Assembly (NCBI GenBank): GCA_052139835.1
Contig: JBKQVT010000104.1
Coordinates: 1 to 64,000 of the forward strand
From: JBKQVT01 sp052139835
GTDB taxonomy: Bacteria > Planctomycetota > Planctomycetia > Pirellulales > Thermoguttaceae
DNA length: 64,000 nt
Direction of reading: 5' to 3'
The notes below the pieces were generated by a model that saw only the letters and a list, made by a program, of their open reading frames with translations, ran no database searches and was not told the origin of the DNA. Positions 53,568 through 62,821 of the stretch are shown here, one piece after another (position 1 is the stretch's first letter; each line of letters opens with the position of its first letter). The translations under genes and the position numbers were made by a program.

Positions 53568-55522
53568 GGCTTTTGTTTCCGCTGCCGCTGGGCCCAGAGC
53601 TGCTCGACCACTTTCGCCCCGGCGCCGCCGTAAAGCCGCGGGCGCGGGGGAATCAGCGACACGTCCACGTCCTCGTAGCGGAGCGCCGGCTGGCCGTCGG
53701 CGGAAAACTCGGCGACGGTGGTCTTCAGCCAGCGTCGCGTGTTCTCTTGGAAGCGATCGACCCATTGCTCCGCCGCGCGGCGGGCCTCGGCCGTGTCGCC
53801 CGAGGGCAAATCGGGCATGGCGAACTCGGGCTTGTAGTGGGCGCCGCGACACTCGTCGCGGGCCAGCGCGCCGCGGAGGATCGCCTTGGCCAGCGGAAAC
53901 ATGTCGCCCAACGCGCGGGCGAAGACTGCGTTCTGATTGAGCCAGTTGCCGGTGTCGGAGAGCGAGCAGTGCCGGGCCTGCTCGTCCAAGTCCTCGACCG
54001 CGGCGCAGGCCTCGGCCAGCTCGTCGTTGCGGCGGACGACCGTGCCGGCACGCGTCATCACGCGCCCCAGTTCGGCATGGATGCGATAGGGGTTGGGGCC
54101 GCCTTCGGGCCGCGCCAACAAGGCCCGGTAGTCGGCCAGGTGCCGCATCGCCGGCTGGTCGAACAGCGAAGAGGGCTGCTCGGTCGCCGCGGCGCCCGGC
54201 AGGTTGCTGATATAGCGGAGCACGCCCGGCGCGACGATCAGGCCGCTGAAGAGGCAAGCCACCAGCGAGTTGGCCCCCAGGCGGTTGGCGCCGTGAAATT
54301 GATATTCGCATTCGCCGATGGCGAACAGCCCCGGGATATTGGTCTGCTGGTTGCGGGGCGAGCCGACGACCAGCCCGCCGGCCGCGCTGCGCTCGTAGTC
54401 GCACCACAGCCCGCCCATCGTGTAGTGGACGGCGGGGAAGATTTTCATGGGCGTGGTGCGGGGGTCGGCGCCCTGGAATTTCTGATAGATGTCCAGCACG
54501 CCGCCCAGCTTGCGGTCGAGCGTCTCGCGGGGCAGTTGAGTCACGTCGAGATAGACGCAGGGGCGGTCGCGCTCGACGCTCAGGCCCTCGCGGAAGCAGA
54601 CGTCGAAGAGTTCGCGGGTAGCGATGTCGCGCGGCACCAGGTTGCCATAGGTCGGATAGCGCTCTTCGAGGAAATAGAACCGCTCCTTCTCGGGAATCTG
54701 CGCGGGCGGCCTGGGGTCTTGCGGCGTGTGGGGCACCCAGATGCGGCCCCCCTCGCCGCGGACGCTCTCGCTGATGAGCCGCAGCTTGTCGGGGCCGGGG
54801 ATGGCCGTGGGATGGACCTGGATGAACTCGGGGTTGGCGTAATACGCCCCTGCCTGGAAGCAGCGGCTCACCGCGCTGCCGTTGCAGGCCATCGAGTTGG
54901 TCGAGAGGCCGAACAAGAGGCCGGCGCCGCCGCCGGCGACGATCACGGCGTCGGCCGGCAGGGCGTGAATCTTCATCGTCACCAGGTCCTGGGCGACGCA
55001 GCCGCGGCAGCGGCCGTGTTCGTCCAGCACCGGGCCAAGGAAGTCCCAGCACTCGTACTTCGTCACCTTGCCGGCCACGCACCAGCGGCGGACCTGCTCG
55101 TCCAGGGCATAGAGCAACTGCTGGCCGGTGGTGGTTCCGGCGAAGGCCGTGCGGCGGAAGAGCGTGCCGCCGAAGCGGCGCTGGTCGCGAAAGCCCTCGT
55201 GGGTGCGATTGAACGTCACGCCCAGCCGGTCCAGCAGGTCGATGATCCGCGGGGCCCAATCGACCATCTCGCGCACGGGGGGCTGATTCTGCAGGAACTC
55301 GCCGCCGTAGACGGTGTCCTCGAAATGGTTCCAGGTGCTGTCGCCGAGCTGCCGGGTGAGGTCGTTGACGCTGTTGATGCCGCCCTGGGCGCAGCAGCTA
55401 TGCGAGCGGCGCAGCGGCAGCAGGCTCATGATGTCGACGTTGCAGTCGAGCTCGGCCAGTTTCATGGCCGCGGCCATGCCGGCCAATCCGCCGCCGACGA
55501 TCATCACGCGCACGTTTGCCAC
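53564..55522 (-). CDS. sdhA: Succinate dehydrogenase flavoprotein subunit
   Basis: 652 residues from GTG 55522 with AAGGAG 9 bases upstream. SdhA oxidises succinate to fumarate using covalent FAD. Marks: VMIVGGGLAGMAAAMKLAEL dinucleotide fold, SHSCCAQGGIN containing the FAD-linked His, GTTTGQQLLYALDEQV, the substrate loop HPTAI, HYTMGGLWCD and HGANRLGANSLVACLFSG with catalytic Arg. Sequence is close to the Bacillus/Wolinella-type B subfamily. It lies 4 bases after sdhC and overlaps sdhB. Confidence 0.96.
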   Translation of the reverse strand: MANVRVMIVGGGLAGMAAAMKLAELDCNVDIMSLLPLRRSHSCCAQGGINSVNDLTRQLGDSTWNHFEDTVYGGEFLQNQPPVREMVDWAPRIIDLLDRLGVTFNRTHEGFRDQRRFGGTLFRRTAFAGTTTGQQLLYALDEQVRRWCVAGKVTKYECWDFLGPVLDEHGRCRGCVAQDLVTMKIHALPADAVIVAGGGAGLLFGLSTNSMACNGSAVSRCFQAGAYYANPEFIQVHPTAIPGPDKLRLISESVRGEGGRIWVPHTPQDPRPPAQIPEKERFYFLEERYPTYGNLVPRDIATRELFDVCFREGLSVERDRPCVYLDVTQLPRETLDRKLGGVLDIYQKFQGADPRTTPMKIFPAVHYTMGGLWCDYERSAAGGLVVGSPRNQQTNIPGLFAIGECEYQFHGANRLGANSLVACLFSGLIVAPGVLRYISNLPGAAATEQPSSLFDQPAMRHLADYRALLARPEGGPNPYRIHAELGRVMTRAGTVVRRNDELAEACAAVEDLDEQARHCSLSDTGNWLNQNAVFARALGDMFPLAKAILRGALARDECRGAHYKPEFAMPDLPSGDTAEARRAAEQWVDRFQENTRRWLKTTVAEFSADGQPALRYEDVDVSLIPPRPRLYGGAGAKVVEQLWAQRQRKQKP

Positions 55523-55526
55523 GGCT

Positions 55527-56306
55527 TCAGGCTCCTTTCCGATAGGCCAGCATGGCGGCGCCGGCGGCGACCGCGGCCAGGCAGGCGATGGGGGCCGTCG
55601 CGCCGGCCGGGGCCACGCGGAGCATGCCCACCAGGGCGCCGAGGCCGACGGCCAGAAGCGCCAGGCCGGCGGCGGCACAAGGATAGTTGGCCCCGCGCCG
55701 GGCGGCCTGGCTGGTCCAGACGCCCCAGGTGCTGCCGGCGGTCCAAAGTCCGTTGCCCAGGTGGTAGACGCTGACCGTCACGCCCACGGCGTAGGCGGCG
55801 ATCACCCAGGCCGAGGCGGAGATGGCCCGCGAGGCGGTCTCGGCCGCATTCTGGTAATCGAACAGGGCCCCGCCCAGCGGCCTGGTGACGTGTTGGCTCC
55901 ACCAGGGAATCTCCAGCCAGCCGCGCATCTGGAAGACGTGCCAGAGAATAAATGCGAAGGCGGCCACGCCCGTCAGACGCTGCAACGTGTAGCGGATGTT
56001 GCCGGCGTAGGGATAGTTGAGCAGGTTGCGTTTGCCGCGGAGCACGATCACCAGGCCGACGAGGCCGTGGAAGAGAATGGGCAGGAGGACCAATCCCCAT
56101 TCGAGGAAGAAGAGCGTGGTGGGGCCGACGGCATGGATCTGGTCGGCCCGCCGCTGGTAGGTTTCTGCGCCGTCGAGCACGGCGGCGTTGGTCGCCAGGT
56201 GGAAGGCCAGGTAGCCGCTGACGAAAACGACGCCGGTGAGCGAGTGCAGGCGGCGAATGACGAATTCGTGGCGGCCGAAGAATGCGTCGAAACACGGTAT
56301 TCGCAC
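55527..56306 (-). CDS. sdhC: Succinate dehydrogenase cytochrome b558 subunit
   Basis: 259 residues from GTG 56306 with AGGAG 8 bases upstream. Single-chain membrane anchor, five helices: LHSLTGVVFVSGYLAFHLATN, WGLVLLPILFHGLVGLVIVL, LQRLTGVAAFAFILWHVFQ, AWVIAAYAVGVTVSVYHLGNGL and AAGLALLAVGLGALVGML. His residues in HSLTG, FHLA, FHGLVG, LWHVF and VYHLG are heme ligands of the di-heme B type. It quinone-couples SdhAB at the membrane. Its start is 3 bases after the aldehyde dehydrogenase stop, so that gene and sdhCAB form one operon. Confidence 0.92.
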   Translation of the reverse strand: MRIPCFDAFFGRHEFVIRRLHSLTGVVFVSGYLAFHLATNAAVLDGAETYQRRADQIHAVGPTTLFFLEWGLVLLPILFHGLVGLVIVLRGKRNLLNYPYAGNIRYTLQRLTGVAAFAFILWHVFQMRGWLEIPWWSQHVTRPLGGALFDYQNAAETASRAISASAWVIAAYAVGVTVSVYHLGNGLWTAGSTWGVWTSQAARRGANYPCAAAGLALLAVGLGALVGMLRVAPAGATAPIACLAAVAAGAAMLAYRKGA

Positions 56307-56308
56307 GA

Positions 56309-57748
56309 TCAAAGCTCCTGGGAGCGAATCACGACGAGCTTCTCGATCTGCATGTCCTTCATGGTATACGGAATGCCGCCGACGCCCAAGCCCGATTCCC
56401 GCAGGCCGGCAAAGGGCATCCAATCGACGCGGAAGGCGGTGTGGTCGTTGACCATGACGGCGGAGGCGTCCAGCCGCCGGGCCGCCCGCAGGGCCGTGTC
56501 CAGGTCGCGGGTGAAGACTGCCGCCTGGAAGGCGTAGGGGAGCGCATTGGCCCGCGCGATCGCCTCGTCCAGCTCGTCGCAGGGCACGACGCAGACCACC
56601 GGGCCGAAGACCTCGTGGGTCATGACGCGCGAATCGGCCGGCGGGTTGTAGAGCACGGTGGGGGCGTAGCACGTCGGGCCCAGCGGGCGGCCGCCGCAGC
56701 ACAATTTCGCCCCGCCGCCGACCGCCTCGGCGACCCACTTCCCCACGCGCTCGACCTCGGAGGGGCGAATTAAGGGGCCGACCTGCGTCTGGGGCAGCAC
56801 CGGATCGCCCACCGTCAAGGCCCCGGCCTGCTGGGCAATGGCGTCGGCCAGCTTCTCGGCGATTTGCCTCACGGCGAAGACCCGCTGCACGGAGACGCAG
56901 ACCTGGCCGGCATGATAGAAGCCTCCCTTGACCAGCAGCGGGACCATGGCGGCGAAATCAGCGTCGGCGGCCACCACCACCGGGGCCACGCCGCCGTGCT
57001 CCAGCGAGCAGCGCGTGCCGGGGGCCAACTGCGACCGCAACATCCAGCCCACCCGAGAGCTGCCGATGAAACTGAAGAAGCCCACCCGCCGGTCGCCGGC
57101 CAGCCGGCGGTTGAGTTCCTCGTCGCCGGTCAAGAGGGCCTGGCACCACTCCGCCGGCAGCCCGGCCTCGCGGAGGATGCCGACGAACCGCCAGCAGGAG
57201 AGCGGGGCCGCCTTGGCCGGCTTGACGATCACCGGGCAGCCGGCCGCCACCGCCGGGCCGACCTGGTGGACGATCAGGTTCAGGGGGTGATTGAAGGCGC
57301 TGAAGGCGACCACGACGCCGATGGGCTCGTGGCGGGTGAAGGCCAAGCGCCCGGCCGAGGCCGCATTGAGTCCCATGGGCACTTCGCGGCCGGCCTGGGT
57401 GCGGAGGCATTCGACGCACAACCGCACGCCGTCGATCGCCCGATCCACCTCGACCAACGAATCGACCAGCGGCTTACCGCCTTCGCGGGCCGCCTCGATG
57501 GCCAACTGCTCGCGCCGCCCTTGCATAATCGCGGCCGCGGCCTGCAGGACCTCGATCCGCCGGGCCGGGCCCAGCCAGCGGTCACGATCGCAAAACAAGC
57601 CATAGGCGGTCTTAAGTGCCTGCTCGATGCCGGACTCCCCGGCGCAGGCCACCGTGGCGATCAGCGTGCGATCAAAGGGGGCGAAGACCTCGGCATGGGC
57701 CGCGTCGCCCTCAGCGCCCGGAACCAGTAAAGGGAAGTGCTCGGCCAT
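56309..57748 (-). CDS. Aldehyde dehydrogenase family protein, candidate succinic semialdehyde dehydrogenase
   Basis: 479 residues. NAD(P)-dependent aldehyde oxidation in the cytoplasm. Motifs: FSAFNHPLNLIVHQVGPAVAAGCPVIVKPA, FIGSSRVGW, catalytic Glu in LEHGGVAPVVV, catalytic Cys in GQVCVSVQRVF, and EVFGPVVCVV. It is closely coupled to sdhC (2-base gap) and follows the TPP enzyme by about 130 bases. The context suggests that the substrate is succinic semialdehyde feeding succinate to SDH; the sequence alone does not prove specificity. The gap to the TPP enzyme gene holds a GGGAGAGGG inverted repeat. Confidence 0.85.
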   Translation of the reverse strand: MAEHFPLLVPGAEGDAAHAEVFAPFDRTLIATVACAGESGIEQALKTAYGLFCDRDRWLGPARRIEVLQAAAAIMQGRREQLAIEAAREGGKPLVDSLVEVDRAIDGVRLCVECLRTQAGREVPMGLNAASAGRLAFTRHEPIGVVVAFSAFNHPLNLIVHQVGPAVAAGCPVIVKPAKAAPLSCWRFVGILREAGLPAEWCQALLTGDEELNRRLAGDRRVGFFSFIGSSRVGWMLRSQLAPGTRCSLEHGGVAPVVVAADADFAAMVPLLVKGGFYHAGQVCVSVQRVFAVRQIAEKLADAIAQQAGALTVGDPVLPQTQVGPLIRPSEVERVGKWVAEAVGGGAKLCCGGRPLGPTCYAPTVLYNPPADSRVMTHEVFGPVVCVVPCDELDEAIARANALPYAFQAAVFTRDLDTALRAARRLDASAVMVNDHTAFRVDWMPFAGLRESGLGVGGIPYTMKDMQIEKLVVIRSQEL

Positions 57749-57770
57749 CGCGTTTTGTCCTCCAATGTCC

Positions 57771-57866
57771 CGTCTCCCGCCGGGAGAGGGTTAGGGTGAG
57801 GGCTTTGTGCTTCTCTCCGACGTCGCCCTCACCCCCGGCCCCTCTCCCAAAGGGAGAGGGGAGATG
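57771..57866. repeat. GGGAGAGGG...CCCTCTCCC inverted repeat between TPP enzyme and ALDH genes
   Basis: GGGAGAGGGTTAGGGTGAGG (57780 onward) and its complement CCCTCACCCCCGGCCCCTCT (57828 onward) form a long stem with about 25 bases between arms. Short stems CTCCC-GCC-GGGAG and CTCTCCC-AAA-GGGAGAG occur at the ends. The same GGGAGAGGG family appears at 51159. Confidence 0.7.
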
Positions 57867-57875
57867 TTTACCTCA

Positions 57876-59510
57876 TCACACCGGACAGACCATCTTGCTG
57901 AGCTTCTCGGTGAGCTTCATGTTCTCGGCATAGTCCACCGGGCAGTCGATCACCACCACGGTGTCGTCGGCCAGGGCCTGCTGCAAAATGGGCCGCAGTT
58001 GGTCGGCGGCCTCGACGCGGTAGCCCTTGGCGCCGAAGCTCTCGGCATACTTCACGAAATCGGGGTTGCCGAAACGGACGTGGGCGGGCCGGCCGAAATG
58101 CCGCAACTGGTGCCACTCGATCAGGCCGTAGCCGTTGTCGTTCCAAATCAGGATCACGATCGGCGTGCCGATCCGCAGGGCCGTCTCGATCTCCTGCGAA
58201 TTCATCATGAAGCCGGCGTCGCCGGTCACCGCCACCGCCGGCCGATCGGGATAGGCCAGCTTGGCGGCCACGGCGCCGGGCACGCCGATCCCCATGGCGG
58301 CGAAGCCGTTGGAAATGATGCACGAGTTGGGCCGCTCGGGCTGATAGAGCCGGGCCATCCAGACCTTGTGGGCGCCCACGTCGCAGACCACGTTGCAATG
58401 GGCGGCCAGCACCCGCTGCAAGTCCCAGACGATCCGCTGGGGCTTCATCGGGCAGCATTCGTCGTTGGCGTACTCGCACAATTCGTTCATGATCGCTTGC
58501 CACAGGCCGGCGGCCGGGTAGTGGTCCTGCGGCCGGGTCAAAGCGGCCAGACCGTCCAGCGACGCCGCGATGTCGCCCAGCACGCCGCAGGCCACGATGT
58601 AGTGCTCGTCCACCTCGGCTGGCGCCGAATCGACGTGTACGATCTGCCGGTCCTTGCTGGGATGCCAGAAGCTGGGCGGATACTCGACCATGTCGTAGCC
58701 GACGCAGATGATCACGTCGGCGCGATCGAAGCCGCAGGCCACGTAATCGTGCGCCCGCATCCCCACCGCCCCCAGCCACACGCAGTGCGAGAACGGCACC
58801 ACCCCCTTGGCCATGAAGGTCGAGGCCACGGGAATGTGCAGCTTCTCGGCGAAACGCAGCAACTGCTTGGCGGCGCGGGCGCGGATCACGCCGTTGCCGG
58901 CCATGATCAGCGGGTAGCGGGCGTGGGAAATAATGTCCGCCGCTTGCCGCAGCTTCTGCGGCGGAGGCACCGACTGGATCGGCCGCTGCACCCGCAACGG
59001 CACCTTCCCCTCGACCCGCAGCCGCGCCACGTCCTCGGGAAAGTCGATGAATCCCACCCCCGGCTTCTCCGTCTCCGCCTGCTTGAAGGCCTTGCGGACC
59101 ACCTCGGGAATCGTCTCCGGGTGCACGATCTGGGTGTGGAATTTCGAGATCGGCGCGAAGAGGTTCACCAGGTCCAGGGCCTGGTGGCTCTCCTTGTGCA
59201 TCCGCGTGGTGGCGGCCTGGCCGGAAATCGCCACCAGCGGCGCCCGGTCCATGTTGGCGTCGGCCACGCCGGTCACGAGGTTGGTGGCCCCGGGGCCCAG
59301 CGTCGCCAGGCACACCCCTGCCCTGCCGGTCAGCCGACCGTACACGTCGGCCATGAAGGCGGCGCCCTGCTCGTGGCGGGTGGCGATGAAGCGGATGGGA
59401 CTGTCCAGCAGGACGTCCATGATGTCGATGTTTTCCTCGCCGGGGATGCCGAAAATGTACTCGACCCCCTCATTCTCCAGGCAGCGCACGAAGAGTTCAG
59501 CAGCTTTCAT
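57876..59510 (-). CDS. TPP-dependent enzyme of the acetolactate synthase family, candidate 2-oxoglutarate decarboxylase
   Basis: 544 residues. Annotated by family as acetolactate synthase large subunit. The N-terminus (AAELFVRCLENEGVEYIFGIPGEEN) with catalytic Glu47 in RHEQGAAFM, QALDLVNLFAPISKF, and the C-terminal TPP/Mg motif TGDAGFMMNSQEIETALRI...DNGYGLIEW are clear. The GIPGEEN opening resembles the cyanobacterial 2-oxoglutarate decarboxylase that works with succinic semialdehyde dehydrogenase. Here it precedes an aldehyde dehydrogenase and sdhCAB, and no ilvN small-subunit gene is adjacent, which fits that role better than branched-chain synthesis. Assignment is inferential; acetolactate synthase remains possible. 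Confidence 0.8.
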   Translation of the reverse strand: MKAAELFVRCLENEGVEYIFGIPGEENIDIMDVLLDSPIRFIATRHEQGAAFMADVYGRLTGRAGVCLATLGPGATNLVTGVADANMDRAPLVAISGQAATTRMHKESHQALDLVNLFAPISKFHTQIVHPETIPEVVRKAFKQAETEKPGVGFIDFPEDVARLRVEGKVPLRVQRPIQSVPPPQKLRQAADIISHARYPLIMAGNGVIRARAAKQLLRFAEKLHIPVASTFMAKGVVPFSHCVWLGAVGMRAHDYVACGFDRADVIICVGYDMVEYPPSFWHPSKDRQIVHVDSAPAEVDEHYIVACGVLGDIAASLDGLAALTRPQDHYPAAGLWQAIMNELCEYANDECCPMKPQRIVWDLQRVLAAHCNVVCDVGAHKVWMARLYQPERPNSCIISNGFAAMGIGVPGAVAAKLAYPDRPAVAVTGDAGFMMNSQEIETALRIGTPIVILIWNDNGYGLIEWHQLRHFGRPAHVRFGNPDFVKYAESFGAKGYRVEAADQLRPILQQALADDTVVVIDCPVDYAENMKLTEKLSKMVCPV

Positions 59511-59537
59511 GGCGGTTCACAAGTTGAGACAGGAAGA

Positions 59538-59742
59538 GACACCACGGAGGGAAAACGGGATTTAGGGATTTCGGGATTTAGGGATGGCGAGCCGGGGGGT
59601 TTATCCCCCCGGTTTCGCTGCGCCGCCGCTAATCACCGCAGCCGTGTTCTCCGTGTTTCCCTGGTGTTTTTCTTTTCCCCCGTAATCATACGCACGGAGG
59701 GGATGATTGCCAAGCCGTTCTAGGAAAAAACCTGCGCTTCGT
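59538..59742. other. Repeat-filled region upstream of the TPP enzyme gene
   Basis: No gene. It holds ACACCACGGAGGG near 59539, the heptad tract and G/C hairpin, and TTCTCCGTGTTTCCCTGGTG near 59646. The outer two are imperfect inverted copies of an ACACCACGGAGG-type repeat, so the block could be a small composite insertion of about 130 bases. Confidence 0.45.
59557..59631. repeat. Composite element: GGGATTT heptads plus GGGGGG-TTTAT-CCCCCC hairpin, copy 3
   Basis: GGGATTTA/GGGATTTC heptads at 59557-59585 are followed by GCGAGCC and the 8-bp G/C stem with TTTAT loop (59587-59612), then CGCTGCGCCGCCGC. Order and sequence match the copy at 49281; the hairpin alone recurs at 19408. Confidence 0.75.
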
Positions 59743-61884
59743 TCAGAAACCGACGCCAGTCCCCCCCTTCGACTCCACTTCGAAAAGCCCGATGCCGCCT
59801 TTCTCCAGCGGCCACGTGGTCAGATGTCGCCCGGTAAAATCCAGTTCCTCCCATGGCACCGCGGACCCGGTTCCATCAAATTGCATCCCATGGTAATGGC
59901 CGGAACCTGAAGGGGCCCAGGTCTGAAAGTCGCAGGCCAGGTCGATCTTGCGAGTTTTGCCGCTGGTGTTGACCACGATGACCAGCACCTTTCCACGCAA
60001 GACATACGCGGTCACCAGCGCCTCGGGACACGGCTCGGCAAGGATGCACTCGCCGATCAGCGTGCCGTCGGTGAAATAGGGGAGAAACTCCGCACGCAGC
60101 CGGGCGCATTGCTTCAAGGCCCGACTCAGCTCCGCGTGGTTGGCGATCCAATCGCTGGCGTTGGCGCCGTCGGGCTTCCGCGGCTGGACGTTCAGGTAGC
60201 GGTTCAGCGCGAAGCCCTCTTTCACCTCCGCCGGCGAGGCGTCGATGTTGAGGTTGATCCGCGGCGTGGGAAAGACGCTCGTGACGGCTCGGCAGTCCTT
60301 CAGCATGTCCCAGTTCCAAGAGTAATCGAGGTAGTCGCAGGAGACTTCCATGGCAGCCACGACTTCCGCGGAAAAGGTCGATTGGGGATCGCGGCGGCGG
60401 GAGTAATCGCGGATTTGCCGGGTGAGCGTGAGCACGTTCGGCTCCGGGGGCTCGATGAAATACTGGTCCCAGGAGAGCGAGGGGATGCCCATGTCCACGA
60501 GGTGCCGGCAGGATTCGAGCACCTCCCGCTGCCAGATGGGATTGTGCGAGTTGATCTGCACGGAGCTGTAGGCATGGGCGTAAGACGGGTTGAAACGGGG
60601 AATGAACTCGGGGTGATAGGTCCAGCCTTCGTTGCCGGACACCTTCAGACCATACCTGGCGGCAGTCTTCTCCTTGGCATTGAAGACGCTGATGAAGGGG
60701 ACCACGTTCACGCCGAGCCGCTTGCACTCGGTCACGGCCCGGACAAACCCCTCATCGCCGCCGAGGTGTTTCCAAAACGGCGGCAGCGGCAAGAGGAAGC
60801 CCTCCGAGGGCCCCCACACTACCATCTCGTCCAGCCCGTGCTCTTTGGCTTCCTTCGCCAGCTTGGGCAGGTCGGCGAAGGTGAAGTTGGCATCCTGCGG
60901 GTCGTCGGGATAGTTGCGGGAAAGCCAGACGGTGCGGAAACCCAGGCCGCGGCGGACGTGCTCCGGCAGTGGCACGACCCGCTTGATGTTCTGCCGGACC
61001 CAGGTCCGGTAGGGCTCGATTCCCTTGGCCCAGCCGGCCGCGTGGGGCGTGAGCCAGTACTCGCCGCTGTTCCACTGCGCAGCGGGGGCGATCGTCACGT
61101 CCTGGGGGAAGACCATGCGGAGCTTTTTGTTGGTTTCCCAGAGGTGCAGCAGCATGACCATCGTTGGTTGCACGCCCCACTGGCGGGCAAAGAGGCTCAG
61201 CCCGCCGCGGAGGCTGCCGTAGTCGATCCAACGCACGATCATCTCGCTGTACAGGCCGTTGGCGGCGATCCAGCGCACCACGCCCGGATTGCCCTCCAGC
61301 GGCGCGGGCGGCGAGGGACGAAGATCGGCGAACGGCCTGGTCACGCATCCTCCGCTGCGAACCTCGGTTGGCGCGGCGCCCTGGATCGGCGTCAGTCCCA
61401 CCAGGTCTGGGAAGAGAACCTGCATGACCGGTCTGGTCGAGCGGTTGTCAATCGAGCAACTCAAAACGATCGAGCGGCCGTCCGGCGCAGCCTGGAACGT
61501 CACGGTCGCAGCAATCGGACCGCCTGCCGAGGGGCCGCCGAGCCGGTCCCAGTGGATCGTGAGGGTGTCGGCGGCCCTCGTAATCTTCACCCGCTTGGAG
61601 CGCCGGGCGGCAAGGGTCGCCGTGACGCCCGGCTTTTCCCCAGCCTGCACCACGTCGACCACCCCGGCGGCCTCGGGCGTGGTCTCCAGAATCGTCCCCG
61701 CGCCCGTGTGGGCAAGCCGCAAGAGGACGCCGGAGTTGTCGTCCAACACGATGTGCAGTCCGTTGAGCGTTGTCTCGACGGGCGCCGCACGCGCCGCGTT
61801 CGATCCGCCGCCGGGCAGCGCCAGCACGGCCGCGGCCGCCAGCGAAAACAGAGTGCTAACGAAACGCGAGCGGTTCATGTTCAT
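59743..61884 (-). CDS. Secreted putative glycoside hydrolase (beta-sandwich plus TIM-barrel-like)
   Basis: 713 residues with a signal peptide (SRFVSTLFSLAAAAVLALPGGGSNAARA). The N-terminal 300 residues form a beta-sandwich-like domain (LHIVLDDNSGVLLRLAHTG, LTIHWDRLGG, VMQVLFPDLVGL). Then comes a barrel-type domain: GLDEMVVWGP, VNVVPFISVFNAKEK, HNPIWQREVLESCRHLVDMGIPSLSWDQYF (possible catalytic Asp), FSAEVVAAMEVSCDYLDYSWNWDM (possible acid/base Glu), ending in a small beta domain (YVLRGKVLVIVVNTSGKTRKIDLA). The layout resembles DUF6259/GH36-like families, but no family name is certain. The substrate is presumably an exported polysaccharide. Confidence 0.65.
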   Translation of the reverse strand: MNMNRSRFVSTLFSLAAAAVLALPGGGSNAARAAPVETTLNGLHIVLDDNSGVLLRLAHTGAGTILETTPEAAGVVDVVQAGEKPGVTATLAARRSKRVKITRAADTLTIHWDRLGGPSAGGPIAATVTFQAAPDGRSIVLSCSIDNRSTRPVMQVLFPDLVGLTPIQGAAPTEVRSGGCVTRPFADLRPSPPAPLEGNPGVVRWIAANGLYSEMIVRWIDYGSLRGGLSLFARQWGVQPTMVMLLHLWETNKKLRMVFPQDVTIAPAAQWNSGEYWLTPHAAGWAKGIEPYRTWVRQNIKRVVPLPEHVRRGLGFRTVWLSRNYPDDPQDANFTFADLPKLAKEAKEHGLDEMVVWGPSEGFLLPLPPFWKHLGGDEGFVRAVTECKRLGVNVVPFISVFNAKEKTAARYGLKVSGNEGWTYHPEFIPRFNPSYAHAYSSVQINSHNPIWQREVLESCRHLVDMGIPSLSWDQYFIEPPEPNVLTLTRQIRDYSRRRDPQSTFSAEVVAAMEVSCDYLDYSWNWDMLKDCRAVTSVFPTPRINLNIDASPAEVKEGFALNRYLNVQPRKPDGANASDWIANHAELSRALKQCARLRAEFLPYFTDGTLIGECILAEPCPEALVTAYVLRGKVLVIVVNTSGKTRKIDLACDFQTWAPSGSGHYHGMQFDGTGSAVPWEELDFTGRHLTTWPLEKGGIGLFEVESKGGTGVGF

Positions 61885-61896
61885 TTTCCCTTTGAG

Positions 61897-62814
61897 CTAC
61901 TTCGGCTTGCCCTGCTCTTTGAGCCAGGCGCGGTAGGGGGCGTCGGCCTCCGCCCGGCCTTGGCTGTAGGGCGTCAGACAATACTCGCAACTCTCCCACT
62001 TGGCGCCGTCGGCCAGGTTCACGTAATGGCAACACATCATCCGCAGCCGCTCGATCTTCTCCCGGTATTGGAGCATGACGATCGGTCCCTTGTCCCAGGC
62101 GGAGCGGCGGGGAAAACAGGCAAAGCCCGCCTTTTCCGTGCCGTAGAGCATCCAGCGGCCGACGCTCTCGCTCTGCTGGCCATCCGAGCTAAACTCGGCG
62201 AAGGTCGAGTCCCCGGCATAGAATTGGTCCCGCTCGGTCGGCAGCAGCGACTTAAACGAGCGGACGACCGCTCCGCCGGCCCCGCCGCTGCGGAACTCGG
62301 TTTCCGCCGCGCCGCCAAAAGGCAGCAAACCGAGAAAATCGGGAAAGAGGACCTGGCGGACGGCGCGGCGCGAATGGTTTTCGATCCGACATGCCAATAA
62401 CACCGATTTGCCGTCGGCGGCCGCCTTCAGCGTGACGGTGGCGGCAACGCTGCCCGACACGGGAAAGGCCGCGCGGCTTGTGCCCAGGCGGTCCCAATGG
62501 ATTGTCACCCCCTCGGGCGTTTTCGTGATCCGCGCCCCGGGGGAGAAGCGGGAAGCCAATCGCAGCGGCTCGAACTGCGGCACGGGATAGGCCAGGTCGA
62601 GAATGCTGGCATCCTCGGGCGTCGTGCGAAGCACCTCGCCGGGCCCGGCGGATGCCAGGCTGAGGATGCCCCCCGTCTTTCCGTCCAAGACGATTTTCCA
62701 GCCGCCCAGCGCGGCGGTCACCGTCGGGCCGGTCTCTTCGGCGGCCGGGCCGGGCCCGGCAAAGCCGACAAGAAGCACGCCCACAGAAAATAAGACAGTT
62801 GATAGTTTCACCAC
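61897..62814 (-). CDS. Truncated paralogue of the adjacent glycoside-hydrolase-like protein
   Basis: 305 residues, signal peptide LSTVLFSVGVLLVGFAGPGPAAA-like. It aligns with the N-terminal beta-sandwich of the next gene: GWKIVLDGKTGGILSLASAG versus LHIVLDDNSGVLLRLAHTG, VTIHWDRLGTS versus LTIHWDRLGG, QVLFPDFLGLLPF versus QVLFPDLVGLTPI. It stops at PYRAWLKEQGKPK, exactly where the neighbour continues into its barrel with PYRTWVRQNIKRV. The catalytic half is missing. Starts at GTG 62814 with GGGAGG provided by the end of a heptad repeat. Likely a partial duplication, possibly a stand-alone carbohydrate-binding domain. Confidence 0.7.
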   Translation of the reverse strand: MVKLSTVLFSVGVLLVGFAGPGPAAEETGPTVTAALGGWKIVLDGKTGGILSLASAGPGEVLRTTPEDASILDLAYPVPQFEPLRLASRFSPGARITKTPEGVTIHWDRLGTSRAAFPVSGSVAATVTLKAAADGKSVLLACRIENHSRRAVRQVLFPDFLGLLPFGGAAETEFRSGGAGGAVVRSFKSLLPTERDQFYAGDSTFAEFSSDGQQSESVGRWMLYGTEKAGFACFPRRSAWDKGPIVMLQYREKIERLRMMCCHYVNLADGAKWESCEYCLTPYSQGRAEADAPYRAWLKEQGKPK

Positions 62815-62821
62815 AGAAAAC

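Noticed and set aside
53573..55774. 733-codon plus-strand open frame opposite sdhA
   Set aside because: Antisense shadow of a conserved flavoprotein gene.
57876..59510. Plain acetolactate synthase of branched-chain synthesis
   Set aside because: Not excluded, but no small subunit or other ilv/leu gene is nearby, while ALDH and SDH are; listed as candidate decarboxylase instead.
60109..62400. 763-codon plus-strand open frame opposite the glycoside hydrolase genes
   Set aside because: It spans two real genes antisense with no domain or ribosome site.
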